DNA of 45,619 nt from Glaesserella sp041817755. GTDB taxonomy: Bacteria; Pseudomonadota; Gammaproteobacteria; Enterobacterales; Pasteurellaceae. Both the position numbers and the translations under genes were made by a program. Below, piece by piece: positions 13,540-22,298 of this stretch (position 1 is its first letter; every line of letters starts with the position of its first letter). Below the pieces are notes generated by a model that saw nothing but the letters and a program-made list of their open reading frames with translations, was not told where the DNA came from and searched no databases. The stretch covers positions 1 to 45,619 of the forward strand of contig NZ_JBGYBX010000047.1 of the NCBI RefSeq assembly GCF_041817755.1. Direction: 5' to 3'.

Positions 13540-14699
13540 CAGCCGTTCAAATCATAGAAACCTTTCGGTTTGTCCTTATTCGGATCAGCTAAGAAGCGTT
13601 TGATCGCGTGATAAGCGTTTTCCATCGCATTCGCTTGGTAATACGGATTTATCATGTTTGGCAAACGTTGTTGGAAATCGTTTGACAACAAGGTCTCAAT
13701 ACCCCGTCGAATTGCTTCTCGGTTGATCACAACATCCACGACCGATTCACCGCGCACGCGACCTTGTTGACGATTACCGATATTAATCGTACCGACACCG
13801 CATGAAGGTGCTTCAATCAAACCGGAGGAACTGTTACCGATCAACCCCTGCGAATATTTAATTAATGCCAAATACTCTTCCGGTTTCACCGATGGGAAAA
13901 AGCAGAAACGGTGTTGCTCGGTATATGCTTTCAAGCGGGCAAAAATCAAATCCGAATGAGTGTCCGAATTTGAACCGATAAAGACAAATTGATAACGGTC
14001 TTTAAAACAATCCAATGCCGCCAACAGTTCGTCAAGTTGCTGCAATACCGGTTGTTCATTTAAGGTTTCGGGATGGAAAACCACCATAAAATACGGGGTT
14101 GTCGGAATCCCACGGCGCTCGATCAATTCCGCTTTACTCGGTAAGGTTAACCCTAAACTGTTTTCCGCACCCAATGAACCGACGTTATGCACGTAGTCGG
14201 GAAATTCCCCCAGCTGAATCACACGCTGACGATACACTTCCGTTGCGGTTAAATGCAGTTTTGCCATTTTGGTAATGCAATGACGGATAAACTCATCATA
14301 ATTGCCCAAAGTTTGCTCGCCGCCGTGTAAATGTACCAAAGGAATATTATGCATTGCCGCTGCCGTCGCAACCGCCATCATTTCATAGCGGTCACCCAAT
14401 ACGATCACCGCATCGTAATGATGTTGCTGAAAATGTGCGCCGAACTTATCCAAACATTCCGCCATTGAATGCAAAATCGTCTGATTATTTTGACTGTCCA
14501 AGGTCAGCGGAATCTTTTCCGCCACGATAAAACCGTCATTTTCAATAATATTCACGGTATTACCGTACTGCGGGTCAAGATGCATTGCCGTCACAATCAA
14601 TGAAAACTCAATGTCCGGGTCATCCTGTAACCGTTGCAATAAACGTTTTACAATACCATACTCTGCTCTCGATCCCGTTACATATGCGATACGCTTCAT
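13539..14699 (-). CDS. neuC: UDP-N-acetylglucosamine 2-epimerase (hydrolysing), NeuC
   Basis: Converts UDP-GlcNAc to ManNAc and UDP, the first step of de novo sialic acid synthesis. At 386 residues it has the family landmarks: KRIAYVTGSRAEYGIVKRLL at the N-terminus, VLGDRYEMMA at about 102-111, the catalytic-region HLHGGEQTLGNYDEFIRH at about 123-140, FHPETLNE near 211 and GNSSSGLIEAPS near 290, which binds UDP. Its ATG overlaps the neuA stop by one base. No truncation is seen. Confidence 0.95.
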   Translation of the reverse strand: MKRIAYVTGSRAEYGIVKRLLQRLQDDPDIEFSLIVTAMHLDPQYGNTVNIIENDGFIVAEKIPLTLDSQNNQTILHSMAECLDKFGAHFQQHHYDAVIVLGDRYEMMAVATAAAMHNIPLVHLHGGEQTLGNYDEFIRHCITKMAKLHLTATEVYRQRVIQLGEFPDYVHNVGSLGAENSLGLTLPSKAELIERRGIPTTPYFMVVFHPETLNEQPVLQQLDELLAALDCFKDRYQFVFIGSNSDTHSDLIFARLKAYTEQHRFCFFPSVKPEEYLALIKYSQGLIGNSSSGLIEAPSCGVGTINIGNRQQGRVRGESVVDVVINREAIRRGIETLLSNDFQQRLPNMINPYYQANAMENAYHAIKRFLADPNKDKPKGFYDLNG

Positions 14700-15964
14700 T
14701 ATCGAATTTCCTTTTTCAGAATTTGCGCCAGTTTGGCATAACCTTCGTCATTAAGGTGTAAGCCGTCATTGCTGTAGCGGATATCCAATTTGCCGTATTT
14801 ATCTTCAAATTCGGCATTTAACGCCACCACCTTCACATGACGCTCAAGTAACTCAGGGGTGATTTTTCGGTTAAACTCATCAATATCGGCATTGCTGCAA
14901 TCCACTCGGAAAACCGTTTTCAAGCACTCCAAGACATAAATATCGGTCTGCGGATTAAGCTTCTTCACACCGTCAACAACCTTTAATACCGACGCTACCG
15001 CCTTGTCTACGGATGTGTCTTGGCGACGTAAATCATTCACGCCCAATAAAATTACTACACGCGGCGCTACACGCTTCAGATGAGGTGTCAGAATCAATGA
15101 ATCATATTGTTCGGCGGTAATGCCGGAAATTGCCAAGTTATTGATTTTATTCCCGTTAATTTCTTCAATATACCATTGTGCCAACTGAGAATGACCGATA
15201 AAGGTTATATCGCTGTCCGCATTAAAATACGATTGCTTATAGTGAATTTCTTTAGTAATGCTTTCAAGCAAGACTTTATCTTTGTTCTGTTGTTGAATCA
15301 GATAATAGAAATATTCAAAGTCTTGACGGTCATCAATATCAATGGAAACGGATTTATCCATAAAATAGGCGATACATTTTTCACCGTAAAAATGTTTTTG
15401 TACCAAGTATGCATCCGGTTTAGCGGTAAAAATCGCCCCGTTCGGCGAATATTCGGGATGATATTGTTGGCGTGCGTAGTTCGAATAATCCAATTGGAAA
15501 TATTTCAGACTTTCATCGTCGTCAATCACACGCGTCAATGTCGTCGGTTTATGCGCATCGCTAACCGAGACTAAAAAATCAAATTGCGCAAAATTTTTCT
15601 CGAATTTTTCACAAGCTTCCCGAATATGCGTCGCCGTGCGAAGCGGTGACGTCGGCTGTAACAACATAAAGTAATCAAATTCCGTCGTTTGATATTGTTG
15701 TAACACATCTTCAATCACCACAAACGAACTGGCTTTATCACCGGCTAAATGCGCAGCCCGTTTGATAAACTCAATCGGATAATGGGAAAGTAAGTCAATA
15801 TACTCCTGTGAATCCGTTGACACGATAATTTTATCGAACATCCCCGATTCAATCGCCGCTTCAATCGAATACGCCATTAACGGTTTACCGTTAACTAACA
15901 GCACATTTTTATTCGGTAACCCTTTTGAACCGGACCGCGCCGTAATAATTGCAATTTTTTTCAT
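14699..15964 (-). CDS. neuA: CMP-sialic acid synthetase with C-terminal SGNH esterase domain, NeuA
   Basis: The N-terminal half (about 1-225) is a CMP-Neu5Ac synthetase: IAIITARSGSKGLPNKN (CTP-binding P-loop), then LLQPTSPLRTATHI and the C-terminal DIDDRQDFEY. The second half (about 250-421) is an SGNH hydrolase: block I as FIGHSQLAQWY, block III as GVNDL and block V as SNDGLHLNDEGY. This two-domain form is known from E. coli K1 NeuA, where the C-terminal domain removes O-acetyl groups. In block I the usual GDS reads GHS, so the nucleophile serine is kept but the preceding residue differs. Paired with neuD it suggests an O-acetylation cycle. Confidence 0.93.
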   Translation of the reverse strand: MKKIAIITARSGSKGLPNKNVLLVNGKPLMAYSIEAAIESGMFDKIIVSTDSQEYIDLLSHYPIEFIKRAAHLAGDKASSFVVIEDVLQQYQTTEFDYFMLLQPTSPLRTATHIREACEKFEKNFAQFDFLVSVSDAHKPTTLTRVIDDDESLKYFQLDYSNYARQQYHPEYSPNGAIFTAKPDAYLVQKHFYGEKCIAYFMDKSVSIDIDDRQDFEYFYYLIQQQNKDKVLLESITKEIHYKQSYFNADSDITFIGHSQLAQWYIEEINGNKINNLAISGITAEQYDSLILTPHLKRVAPRVVILLGVNDLRRQDTSVDKAVASVLKVVDGVKKLNPQTDIYVLECLKTVFRVDCSNADIDEFNRKITPELLERHVKVVALNAEFEDKYGKLDIRYSNDGLHLNDEGYAKLAQILKKEIR

Positions 15965-15979
15965 AAAACCGACCGCTTG

Positions 15980-17020
15980 TTACACTTGTTGATTGTCAAA
16001 ACGACTGTCTTGAATTAATTGATCTTCTTCAAAATCCTGCTGCGCTTCTTTGCCCAGTACTTCATACCAATGCATTGGGCTAATCCCGTTCCCCGGGCGC
16101 TTGGTCGTAATGTTCTCCGTGGTAAACACTTCACCTTTTTTAATCGGACGTGCGGCAATAATCGATTTACGCGCCACGATTTTGTTTTTCGCTTCGGAAT
16201 TCGTCACCAATTTTTCCGATGAACCAAGGGATTTTTCCACCGCACGAATTCCTTCGCAAAGCAACTTCAACTCTTCCGGCGTCACGGACGCTTTGTGATC
16301 CGGTCCTTCAAAGTTTTTATCCAAGGTGAAATGTTTTTCAATAAACGTGATACCGTACGGCACGGCTGCCAAGCCGGCAAAATAGCCCGCCGAATGATCG
16401 GAAAAGCCGAGGCTGTAGTCGGCAAATTCAGCTTTTAATTGGTGGAAAGCATTCAGATTAACGTCTTCATAAGGTGTCGGATATTCGGTATTACAATGTA
16501 AAATCGTAATATCTTTTTTCGCCATGCCGTTATCTTCCAGCACTTTTAATGATGCCTTCGTTTCGTCAATGGTCGCCATACCGGTTGAAATCACAATGGT
16601 TTTCCCCGGAATCGGCAAACGGGCGATTTTTTCCAAATACGGTAAATTGGTTAATTCACCGGACGGAATTTTCCAGACTTTTTGTTGTTGGGAAGCTAAA
16701 AAATCAATGGATTCAAAATCAAACGGCGTAGAAAACACCTCTAAACCTAACGAACGGGCGTACGCTTCCAACTTCACGAATTCATCATAAGGCAGCTCCA
16801 ATTTGCGGGTCATTTCCAATTGACTGTCCGCCGTGCCGGTGGTGACTTTTTGATATTCCGCTTTCGGCGCATATTTTGAAATGAGCTTATCGGCTTTAAA
16901 GGTTTGAAATTTCACCGCATCCACACCGCACGTTTTAGCGACATCCACCATTTTTTTTGCCAGCTGCGGATCCCCGTTATGATTACAGCCGATTTCAGCC
17001 ACAATAAATACTTTCGACAT
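15980..17020 (-). CDS. neuB: N-acetylneuraminate synthase, NeuB
   Basis: Condenses ManNAc with phosphoenolpyruvate to Neu5Ac in the cytosol. At 346 residues it has the TIM-barrel part with VAEIGCNHNGDPQLAKKM, DAVKFQTFKADKL, KIPSGELTNLPYL, HCNTEYPTP and GFSDHSAG, and a C-terminal SAF (antifreeze-like) domain beginning near ARKSIIAARPIKKGE, with KRPGNGISP near residue 317. All are standard for NeuB. Its start overlaps the neuD stop by one base; an Apl-type uptake signal touches its own stop. Confidence 0.96.
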   Translation of the reverse strand: MSKVFIVAEIGCNHNGDPQLAKKMVDVAKTCGVDAVKFQTFKADKLISKYAPKAEYQKVTTGTADSQLEMTRKLELPYDEFVKLEAYARSLGLEVFSTPFDFESIDFLASQQQKVWKIPSGELTNLPYLEKIARLPIPGKTIVISTGMATIDETKASLKVLEDNGMAKKDITILHCNTEYPTPYEDVNLNAFHQLKAEFADYSLGFSDHSAGYFAGLAAVPYGITFIEKHFTLDKNFEGPDHKASVTPEELKLLCEGIRAVEKSLGSSEKLVTNSEAKNKIVARKSIIAARPIKKGEVFTTENITTKRPGNGISPMHWYEVLGKEAQQDFEEDQLIQDSRFDNQQV

Positions 17021-17649
17021 TATTTAATATCCTTAATGAATTTTGCCGGAACCCCCGCCACAACGGTTCGAGGTTCGACATTACGAATAACGACAGCGCC
17101 GGCGCCGACTATCGCGCTTTCACCGATACGTAATTGACCGGTGACAACGGAAGAACTGCCGACAAAACAATAATCTTCGACAATCACATCGCCGTTTAGT
17201 GTCGTATTTGTTGAAATATTGCTGTGATTGCCTACTTTACAACCATGTTCGACAAGTGATTTGGTATTAATGATGACATCATCACCAATCGTCACACCGC
17301 TGTTAATGATCGCCATTTTGCCGACAAATACACCGATGCCTAACGTTGAATAAGAGGAAATAAGAGCCGTTTTATCAATCACATTAATGATTTCACAGTT
17401 AAACCGCTGTAATTTTAAAAACTTTTCCAAACGATGCTCATTGTTGCCGATACTGATAAAAAAGGCATATTGATCACGTTCTGCGAAGCTTTCGATATTT
17501 TCTGCCAAAATAGGAAAACTGAGATGAAGGGTTCCGACGGGTTTAAAACTGTCAATAAACCCGCAGAATTCAAATTGGGCAGTATCTAACGAATCTAATA
17601 CAGACTTTGCATAACCGCCCGCACCGATAAAAACAACTTTTTTTCGCAT
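17020..17649 (-). CDS. neuD: Sialic acid O-acetyltransferase, NeuD family
   Basis: A 209-residue protein with an N-terminal Rossmann-like part (KKVVFIGAGGYAKSVLDSL) and a C-terminal left-handed beta helix made of hexapeptide repeats (for example VGKMAIINSGVTIGDDVIIN and GESAIVGAGAVVIRNV), ending AGVPAKFIKD. Relatives acetylate sialic acid before activation or support its synthesis. It is the first gene of the operon. The ribosome site is weak. The beta-helix and operon context make the call firm; the exact acetylation position is unknown. Confidence 0.88.
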   Translation of the reverse strand: MRKKVVFIGAGGYAKSVLDSLDTAQFEFCGFIDSFKPVGTLHLSFPILAENIESFAERDQYAFFISIGNNEHRLEKFLKLQRFNCEIINVIDKTALISSYSTLGIGVFVGKMAIINSGVTIGDDVIINTKSLVEHGCKVGNHSNISTNTTLNGDVIVEDYCFVGSSSVVTGQLRIGESAIVGAGAVVIRNVEPRTVVAGVPAKFIKDIK

Positions 17650-17682
17650 AATTAATTACCACGCTATTGCAAAAATTTCCCC

Positions 17683-17711
17683 ATTCTAATTTCAAACACC
17701 TTGTTAAACAA
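17683..17711 (-). promoter_or_regulatory. Candidate promoter of the neu/polysaccharide operon
   Basis: On the minus strand TTGTTT (17711-17706) and TAGAAT (17688-17683) are 17 bp apart, about 34 nt before the neuD start. The -10 is good, the -35 weak. It lies in the divergent gap shared with the elyC-like gene. Confidence 0.35.
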
Positions 17712-17769
17712 TAGACAAGATCGCATGAATGGTGAATAATAAACCTCTTTTACTTACGTTGACAGAATC

Positions 17770-18513
17770 ATGTTTGCCCTCACGAAAGTCCTTACCGCAA
17801 TGATTTTACCGCCGTTTAATGTCATCATTTTATGGTTGTGCTCATTAGTATTTGCGCGATTGCACTTCAAAAAACTCAGTTATTTTTGTACGTTTTTAGG
17901 CATCGCTATCCTGTATGTTTTCAGCATTCCCTACACGTCACAAAAACTGAACGACTCATTAATCAAAGAAGACAACCTGACGTTAAACGACTATAAATCC
18001 GCCCAAGCCATCGTGCTGTTAGGCGGCGGAATACGCGACAGCAAAGAGTTATTCGGCAAACTCGCCACCAACCAAATTGCCGTCGAGCGTGTCCGCTATG
18101 CCGCCTATTTACAGAAAGAAACCGGGTTACCCCTACTCATCACCGGCAGCAGTCCGAACAATACGTCCGAAGCCGCCGTGATGGCAAAAGAATTGGACTT
18201 GTTTTACAACGTACCGACGCAATGGTTGGAAGAAAAAGCCAAAACCACCCAAGAGAACGCCCGTTTCAGTAAAACGATATTAGCCGAACAAGGCATTCAC
18301 AAAATTATTTTGGTGACCAACCAATGGCATATGCAGCGTGCCAAATTATTATTTGAACAACAGGGCTTTGAAGTTCTCCCCGCCAGTGTCGGCTCGGGCG
18401 CAACACCGACAACTTACGGCTTGAATTTCATGTATTTCGTCCCTCAAGCAGGTGCCATGAACAGCAATATGCTTGCTCTCAAAGAGTGGATCGGTTACTG
18501 GAAAGAAAAGTAA
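17770..18513 (+). CDS. ElyC/YdcF/SanA family (DUF218) envelope protein
   Basis: A 247-residue protein with two N-terminal hydrophobic segments (about 10-30 and 35-55) followed by the DUF218 domain: AQAIVLLGGGIRDSK, LLITGSSPNNTSEAAVM, TTQENARFSKTIL and ILVTNQWHMQRAKLLFE. ElyC, the closest architecture in E. coli (two TM segments plus DUF218), affects peptidoglycan and lipid-carrier metabolism at low temperature; the enzymatic role is not settled. The gene stands alone, divergent from the neu operon and convergent with thiI. Confidence 0.85.
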   Translation: MFALTKVLTAMILPPFNVIILWLCSLVFARLHFKKLSYFCTFLGIAILYVFSIPYTSQKLNDSLIKEDNLTLNDYKSAQAIVLLGGGIRDSKELFGKLATNQIAVERVRYAAYLQKETGLPLLITGSSPNNTSEAAVMAKELDLFYNVPTQWLEEKAKTTQENARFSKTILAEQGIHKIILVTNQWHMQRAKLLFEQQGFEVLPASVGSGATPTTYGLNFMYFVPQAGAMNSNMLALKEWIGYWKEK

Positions 18514-18518
18514 AAAAT

Positions 18519-18576
18519 ACAAGCGGTACGATTTGATGAAAAATTTGCAAATTTTTCGCCTAAACGTACCGCTTGT
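18519..18576. terminator. Bidirectional terminator formed by inverted uptake signals
   Basis: ACAAGCGGTACG (18519-18530) and its complement CGTACCGCTTGT (18565-18576) form a 12-bp perfect stem between the convergent elyC-like gene and thiI. Both arms are Apl-type uptake signals, and the loop holds AAATTTGCAAATTTTT. Confidence 0.7.
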
Positions 18577-18595
18577 CGGAAAGTCTGTCTCTTAA

Positions 18596-20044
18596 TCAGA
18601 AGCGAAAGACCTTCACATTGGTAAAACCGCTTTCTTTCAAATAAAGCGCTTGCAGCTTGCTCATCACACCACGTTGGCAATAGAGCAGATAGGTTTTCGA
18701 TTGATCTAAACTGCCGAAATGATTAGAGAGTTTATAGAACGGTAGCTCTTTAACTTCAACACCTTCAAGGCTGAATGGTTTTTCGTCCACTTCTTCAGGG
18801 CTACGAATATCTAAAATCACATCGTTTTCGCCTAATTCAGACGTTGTTTCAATGGATACCACTTCTTTTTCCGTCTGTTGAGCAATTTCACGAATATCTA
18901 AATAATGGGCGTTTTGTACCGCTTGTTCGAGAACATCAAAGTTGAAGTTGCCTTCTTCTTCGATAATTTTGCCTTCAATCGCTTTCACTGTCGGATTTTT
19001 TGAAATCACACCACAAAATTCCGGCATAGATTTGGCAATATCGTCCGTGCCAATTTCTTTTGCCATTGCGATAATTTGCTCTTTATCGTGAGTAATCAGT
19101 GGGCGTAATACCAAGGTATCGGAAGCCTTGTCGATCAAGCGTAAGTTTGTTAAGGTTTGGCTGGATACTTGCCCTAACGCTTCGCCTGTCACAATCGCTT
19201 GAATATCAAAACGTTCGGCAATTTTGCTTGCTGCACGCACCATCATCCGTTTTAGCACCACGCCCATCTGCCCGTTATCGACTTTTTCTAAAATCTCGCC
19301 CACCACATTTTCAAAATTGATCGCCACAAAACGCACTTTATGAGACGAGCTGTAACGGCTCCAGATATGATACGCCATCTGTTTCACACCGATTTCGTGC
19401 GCCGCACCACCAAGGTTAAAGAAGCAGTAATGGACACGAGAACCACGGCGAATCAGCATATAACTTGATACGCCAGAGTCAAAACCGCCCGAAATCAGCG
19501 ATAGCACATCTTCCTGTGTACCAATCGGATAACCACCTAAACCTTCGTGACGAGCTTTAATTAACAACATCTTATCGTGGTCAATATCAATACGCACCGT
19601 TACATCGGGATTAGTCAATTTCACACTTGCCGACTCGATATGCTGATTTAAGCCACCGCCCACATAGCGTTCCACATCAAGGGAGCGGAAATCGTGCTTA
19701 CCTTTACGGCGAACACGCACGCAGAAGGTTTTACCTTCTAATTCTTCTTTTACTTTCGCAAGAGTATGCTCAAAAATGTCGTGCATTGTGGTAAACGGCA
19801 TTTCTTCCACTTCAAGAATATGATGAATACCAGGGGTGCGTTTGAGTAAATCCAACACTAGAGGAGCTTCTTCAGCGACTTTTGCTCGCACTTCAATGAA
19901 ATCCCAGTTACGAATTACTGCCACATTTTCTGTTTCACGCAGTAACACATTACGGATATTGGAGGTTAAAATTTTGATAAAGCGTTTACGCACGGAATCG
20001 CTTTTAATCATAATTTCAGGGAAAAGTTTGATAATAAATTTCAT
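18596..20044 (-). CDS. thiI: tRNA 4-thiouridine synthase / thiazole sulfurtransferase ThiI
   Basis: A 482-residue protein with an N-terminal ferredoxin-like and THUMP part (1-165), a PP-loop ATPase (SGGFDS at 185-190) and a C-terminal rhodanese domain whose catalytic Cys456 lies in LLYCQRGVMS; the partner cysteine sits in MPEFCGVISKNP. These match the E. coli numbering closely. It adenylates U8 of tRNA and transfers sulfur from IscS to make s4U, and supplies sulfur for thiamine. A uptake signal lies inside at 18918-18926. It is monocistronic here. Confidence 0.97.
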   Translation of the reverse strand: MKFIIKLFPEIMIKSDSVRKRFIKILTSNIRNVLLRETENVAVIRNWDFIEVRAKVAEEAPLVLDLLKRTPGIHHILEVEEMPFTTMHDIFEHTLAKVKEELEGKTFCVRVRRKGKHDFRSLDVERYVGGGLNQHIESASVKLTNPDVTVRIDIDHDKMLLIKARHEGLGGYPIGTQEDVLSLISGGFDSGVSSYMLIRRGSRVHYCFFNLGGAAHEIGVKQMAYHIWSRYSSSHKVRFVAINFENVVGEILEKVDNGQMGVVLKRMMVRAASKIAERFDIQAIVTGEALGQVSSQTLTNLRLIDKASDTLVLRPLITHDKEQIIAMAKEIGTDDIAKSMPEFCGVISKNPTVKAIEGKIIEEEGNFNFDVLEQAVQNAHYLDIREIAQQTEKEVVSIETTSELGENDVILDIRSPEEVDEKPFSLEGVEVKELPFYKLSNHFGSLDQSKTYLLYCQRGVMSKLQALYLKESGFTNVKVFRF

Positions 20045-20139
20045 ACGGTTGTGTGATATTTGAAAAGAAAAAACGGCGGGATCCTAGCATATTTTGCAAA
20101 ATATTCCTAAGATCACACCGCTTGTCAGGTTATACGGAA

Positions 20140-21534
20140 TTATCTTCTGTATTTACCCGCCATGGCTTGATACACCGCATTTTCATTTTTGAGGATGGTG
20201 TATTTGGTTTCGAGTAACGAAAGTTCCGAGCTACGTTCGGTATTAATCGCACTTAACCATTCACGTAATTCCGATACGCCTTGATCGTAGCGGTTTTTGT
20301 AGTAGCCGCTGATACGTCGGTCGTAATCGTATTTTTTCTGAAGATTGTCGAAGCTGTCGCGAGACAATTGATAAGCGACATAGTACGTATCGATTTCATT
20401 CAACGCGCTTGTGACCGTTTGCTCATAATCCAATTTAGCGGATTTATAACTTTCTTCCGAAATTTTGATGTTGTTTTGCACGCGATACCAATCTAAGAAC
20501 GGCAAACTAAATGAAATCGAACCGCCGGCAACCGGATTATCGGTAACGTCACCTAATTTCGCTGCCGAGCTGCTCAAACTACCGCCGAGCGTAATGGTCG
20601 GGAACCAGCTTTTCTCCGTTGCCGTCAAGGTTTTGAAGGAACTCTGCAGACGCTGTAAGCTTGCCACAACATCAGGTCGGGCGGCAATGACTGACACCGG
20701 CACGTTCATATCCACACCTTGCAATTTCACGCTCAGAATGCTCGGATAACGGACCACAAGCGGTTCGTTCGGCTTCAAATTCAGCAAATTACGTAATGTT
20801 TGCTCCGCACTTTTCTGAGCGGACTTCAAGCTGATTAAAGTATTTTTTGCCGATAACACCGATTGAATCGATTGATCGACACTCAATGGGTCAATCGCGC
20901 CGACATTCAATTTATTGCTCAAAATTTTGCTGATTTGTTCGTAGTTTTTGATGCTCTGTTCCGTCACACGAATTGCATCTTGATAATACGCCAAATTATA
21001 GTAACTGCTGATGACCGAGTTAATTAAAGACAAGCGGGATGCCAGTAAATCTTGCTGCGTTGCTTTATATTCCCATTCGGATGCACTTGCCGTATCCGCC
21101 AAGCGACGCCATAAATCTAAGGTATAACTTAAATTAAAGCCCAATTGGTGACTGAGCGTTGAAGTGCCGGTAGAAACGCTGTTCGTACTTGGCGAACCGG
21201 TACCTTTTGAAACGGAGGAAGATTCGGAGCCGCTAAAGGTCGGCACTAAATCCGCTCCGACCAAATTCGCATTATAAAGGGCTTTGTTGACCGTAATGGC
21301 GGCCTTGGCAAGATCCACATTATTGAGCAATGCCATTTCTACCAAACGATTTAATTCCTTATCGTTATACCCCAACCACCACTGTTCGGTAATTTGATAT
21401 TCTTTAGTGATGTCTTGATATTGTTGATAATTTTGTTGCGCTTTTTCAAGCGAACCGTCTTGGCTCATTCTGTTTGAACACGCGCTGACCGCCAGCGCAG
21501 TCACTAAAATGAGTGTCAATTTAGAAAGTTGCAT
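20140..21534 (-). CDS. TolC/OprM-type outer membrane efflux lipoprotein (NodT family)
   Basis: A 464-residue outer-membrane channel subunit. The N-terminus is a lipoprotein signal with lipobox LAVSAC, Cys19 being acylated. Then come two OEP repeats with long alpha-helical hairpins (for example AITVNKALYNANLVGADLVP and the second-half counterpart NNIKISEESYKSAKLDYEQT) and the typical NLLNLKPNEPLVVRYPS and VPVSVIAARPDV segments. Such proteins complete RND or MFS tripartite drug pumps, as MtrE or OprM do. No pump or adaptor gene is adjacent, so it must work with a pump encoded elsewhere. A strong palindrome upstream may be its operator. Confidence 0.9.
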   Translation of the reverse strand: MQLSKLTLILVTALAVSACSNRMSQDGSLEKAQQNYQQYQDITKEYQITEQWWLGYNDKELNRLVEMALLNNVDLAKAAITVNKALYNANLVGADLVPTFSGSESSSVSKGTGSPSTNSVSTGTSTLSHQLGFNLSYTLDLWRRLADTASASEWEYKATQQDLLASRLSLINSVISSYYNLAYYQDAIRVTEQSIKNYEQISKILSNKLNVGAIDPLSVDQSIQSVLSAKNTLISLKSAQKSAEQTLRNLLNLKPNEPLVVRYPSILSVKLQGVDMNVPVSVIAARPDVVASLQRLQSSFKTLTATEKSWFPTITLGGSLSSSAAKLGDVTDNPVAGGSISFSLPFLDWYRVQNNIKISEESYKSAKLDYEQTVTSALNEIDTYYVAYQLSRDSFDNLQKKYDYDRRISGYYKNRYDQGVSELREWLSAINTERSSELSLLETKYTILKNENAVYQAMAGKYRR

Positions 21535-21593
21535 ACGATACCCTATATAGAAAAATAGTAGCTTATTTTAAAGAAAGCCGTTCATTTCGGAAA

Positions 21594-21623
21594 GCAAAAA
21601 ATGAACGAGCGTTCATTTTTTGC
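21594..21623. promoter_or_regulatory. 30-bp perfect palindrome, TetR-type operator and/or terminator
   Basis: The sequence reads GCAAAAAATGAACG, AG, CGTTCATTTTTTGC, a perfect 14-bp inverted repeat. The core ATGAACG-NN-CGTTCAT is like the operators of TetR-family efflux repressors, and one more half-site CGTTCATTT lies at about 21579-21587, towards the efflux gene. Because it has an A-run and a T-run it could also terminate gmk, which ends 28 nt away. Both roles are inferred. Confidence 0.6.
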
Positions 21624-21642
21624 AAACATTTACAGAAATCCG

Positions 21643-21651
21643 ACCGCTTGT
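21643..21651 (-). repeat. Apl-type uptake signal at the gmk stop
   Basis: ACCGCTTGT on the plus strand, overlapping the last base of the gmk stop codon and followed by the GCAAA tail. Confidence 0.8.
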
Positions 21652-22274
21652 CAGCCGTTTAACAACTGTGAAATCAATGTGTTATGACGCTGCGCTTGGC
21701 TTGTTTGTTTCAAACGTTCAGCGGTTAAAATACTTTTAAGTTCCGCCAACGCAACCTGAAAATCATCATTCACAATCACATAATCAAATTCGTTATAGTG
21801 ACTCATTTCGGACACCGCTTCATTCATGCGTTTGGCAATGGTTTCGGCACTGTCTTGACCGCGCCCGATTAAACGTTTTTCCAACTCCGCTTTAGACGGC
21901 GGCAGAATAAAAATGGTTTTGACATTCGGGACTTTTTCACGAATTTGTCTTGCTCCTTGCCAATCAATGTCGAGAAAAACATCAATGCCTTGCTCGAGGC
22001 TACGTTCAATCATCGGTAGCGATGTGCCGTAATAGTTGCCGAAGACTTCCGCCCATTCTAAGAAGTGTCCTTGCTCAATCAGGCGTTTAAATTCCTCATG
22101 CTGAGTGAAGTAATAATGTACGCCGTCTTCTTCTGCAGGACGCGGATTACGGGTTGTATGGGAAATGGAAAGTTGTACTTGCGAACGGGGAAGATCAGCA
22201 AGTAATGCATTGATTAATGATGATTTTCCGGCACCGCTCGGGGCTGAGATGATATATAAATTTCCTAAGCTCAT
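21651..22274 (-). CDS. gmk: Guanylate kinase
   Basis: Phosphorylates GMP to GDP with ATP. The 207-residue product starts MSLGNLYIISAPSGAGKSSL with the P-loop at residues 11-18, then the GMP-binding SHTTRNPRPAEEDGVHYYF, FLDIDWQGARQIRE, and the lid with RLIGRGQDS. I choose 22274 because the conserved sequence begins there; seven codons upstream in frame have no similarity. Normal length, no anomalies. Confidence 0.96.
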   Translation of the reverse strand: MSLGNLYIISAPSGAGKSSLINALLADLPRSQVQLSISHTTRNPRPAEEDGVHYYFTQHEEFKRLIEQGHFLEWAEVFGNYYGTSLPMIERSLEQGIDVFLDIDWQGARQIREKVPNVKTIFILPPSKAELEKRLIGRGQDSAETIAKRMNEAVSEMSHYNEFDYVIVNDDFQVALAELKSILTAERLKQTSQAQRHNTLISQLLNG

Positions 22275-22298
22275 AATGTTATATTGCTCATACAAGTT

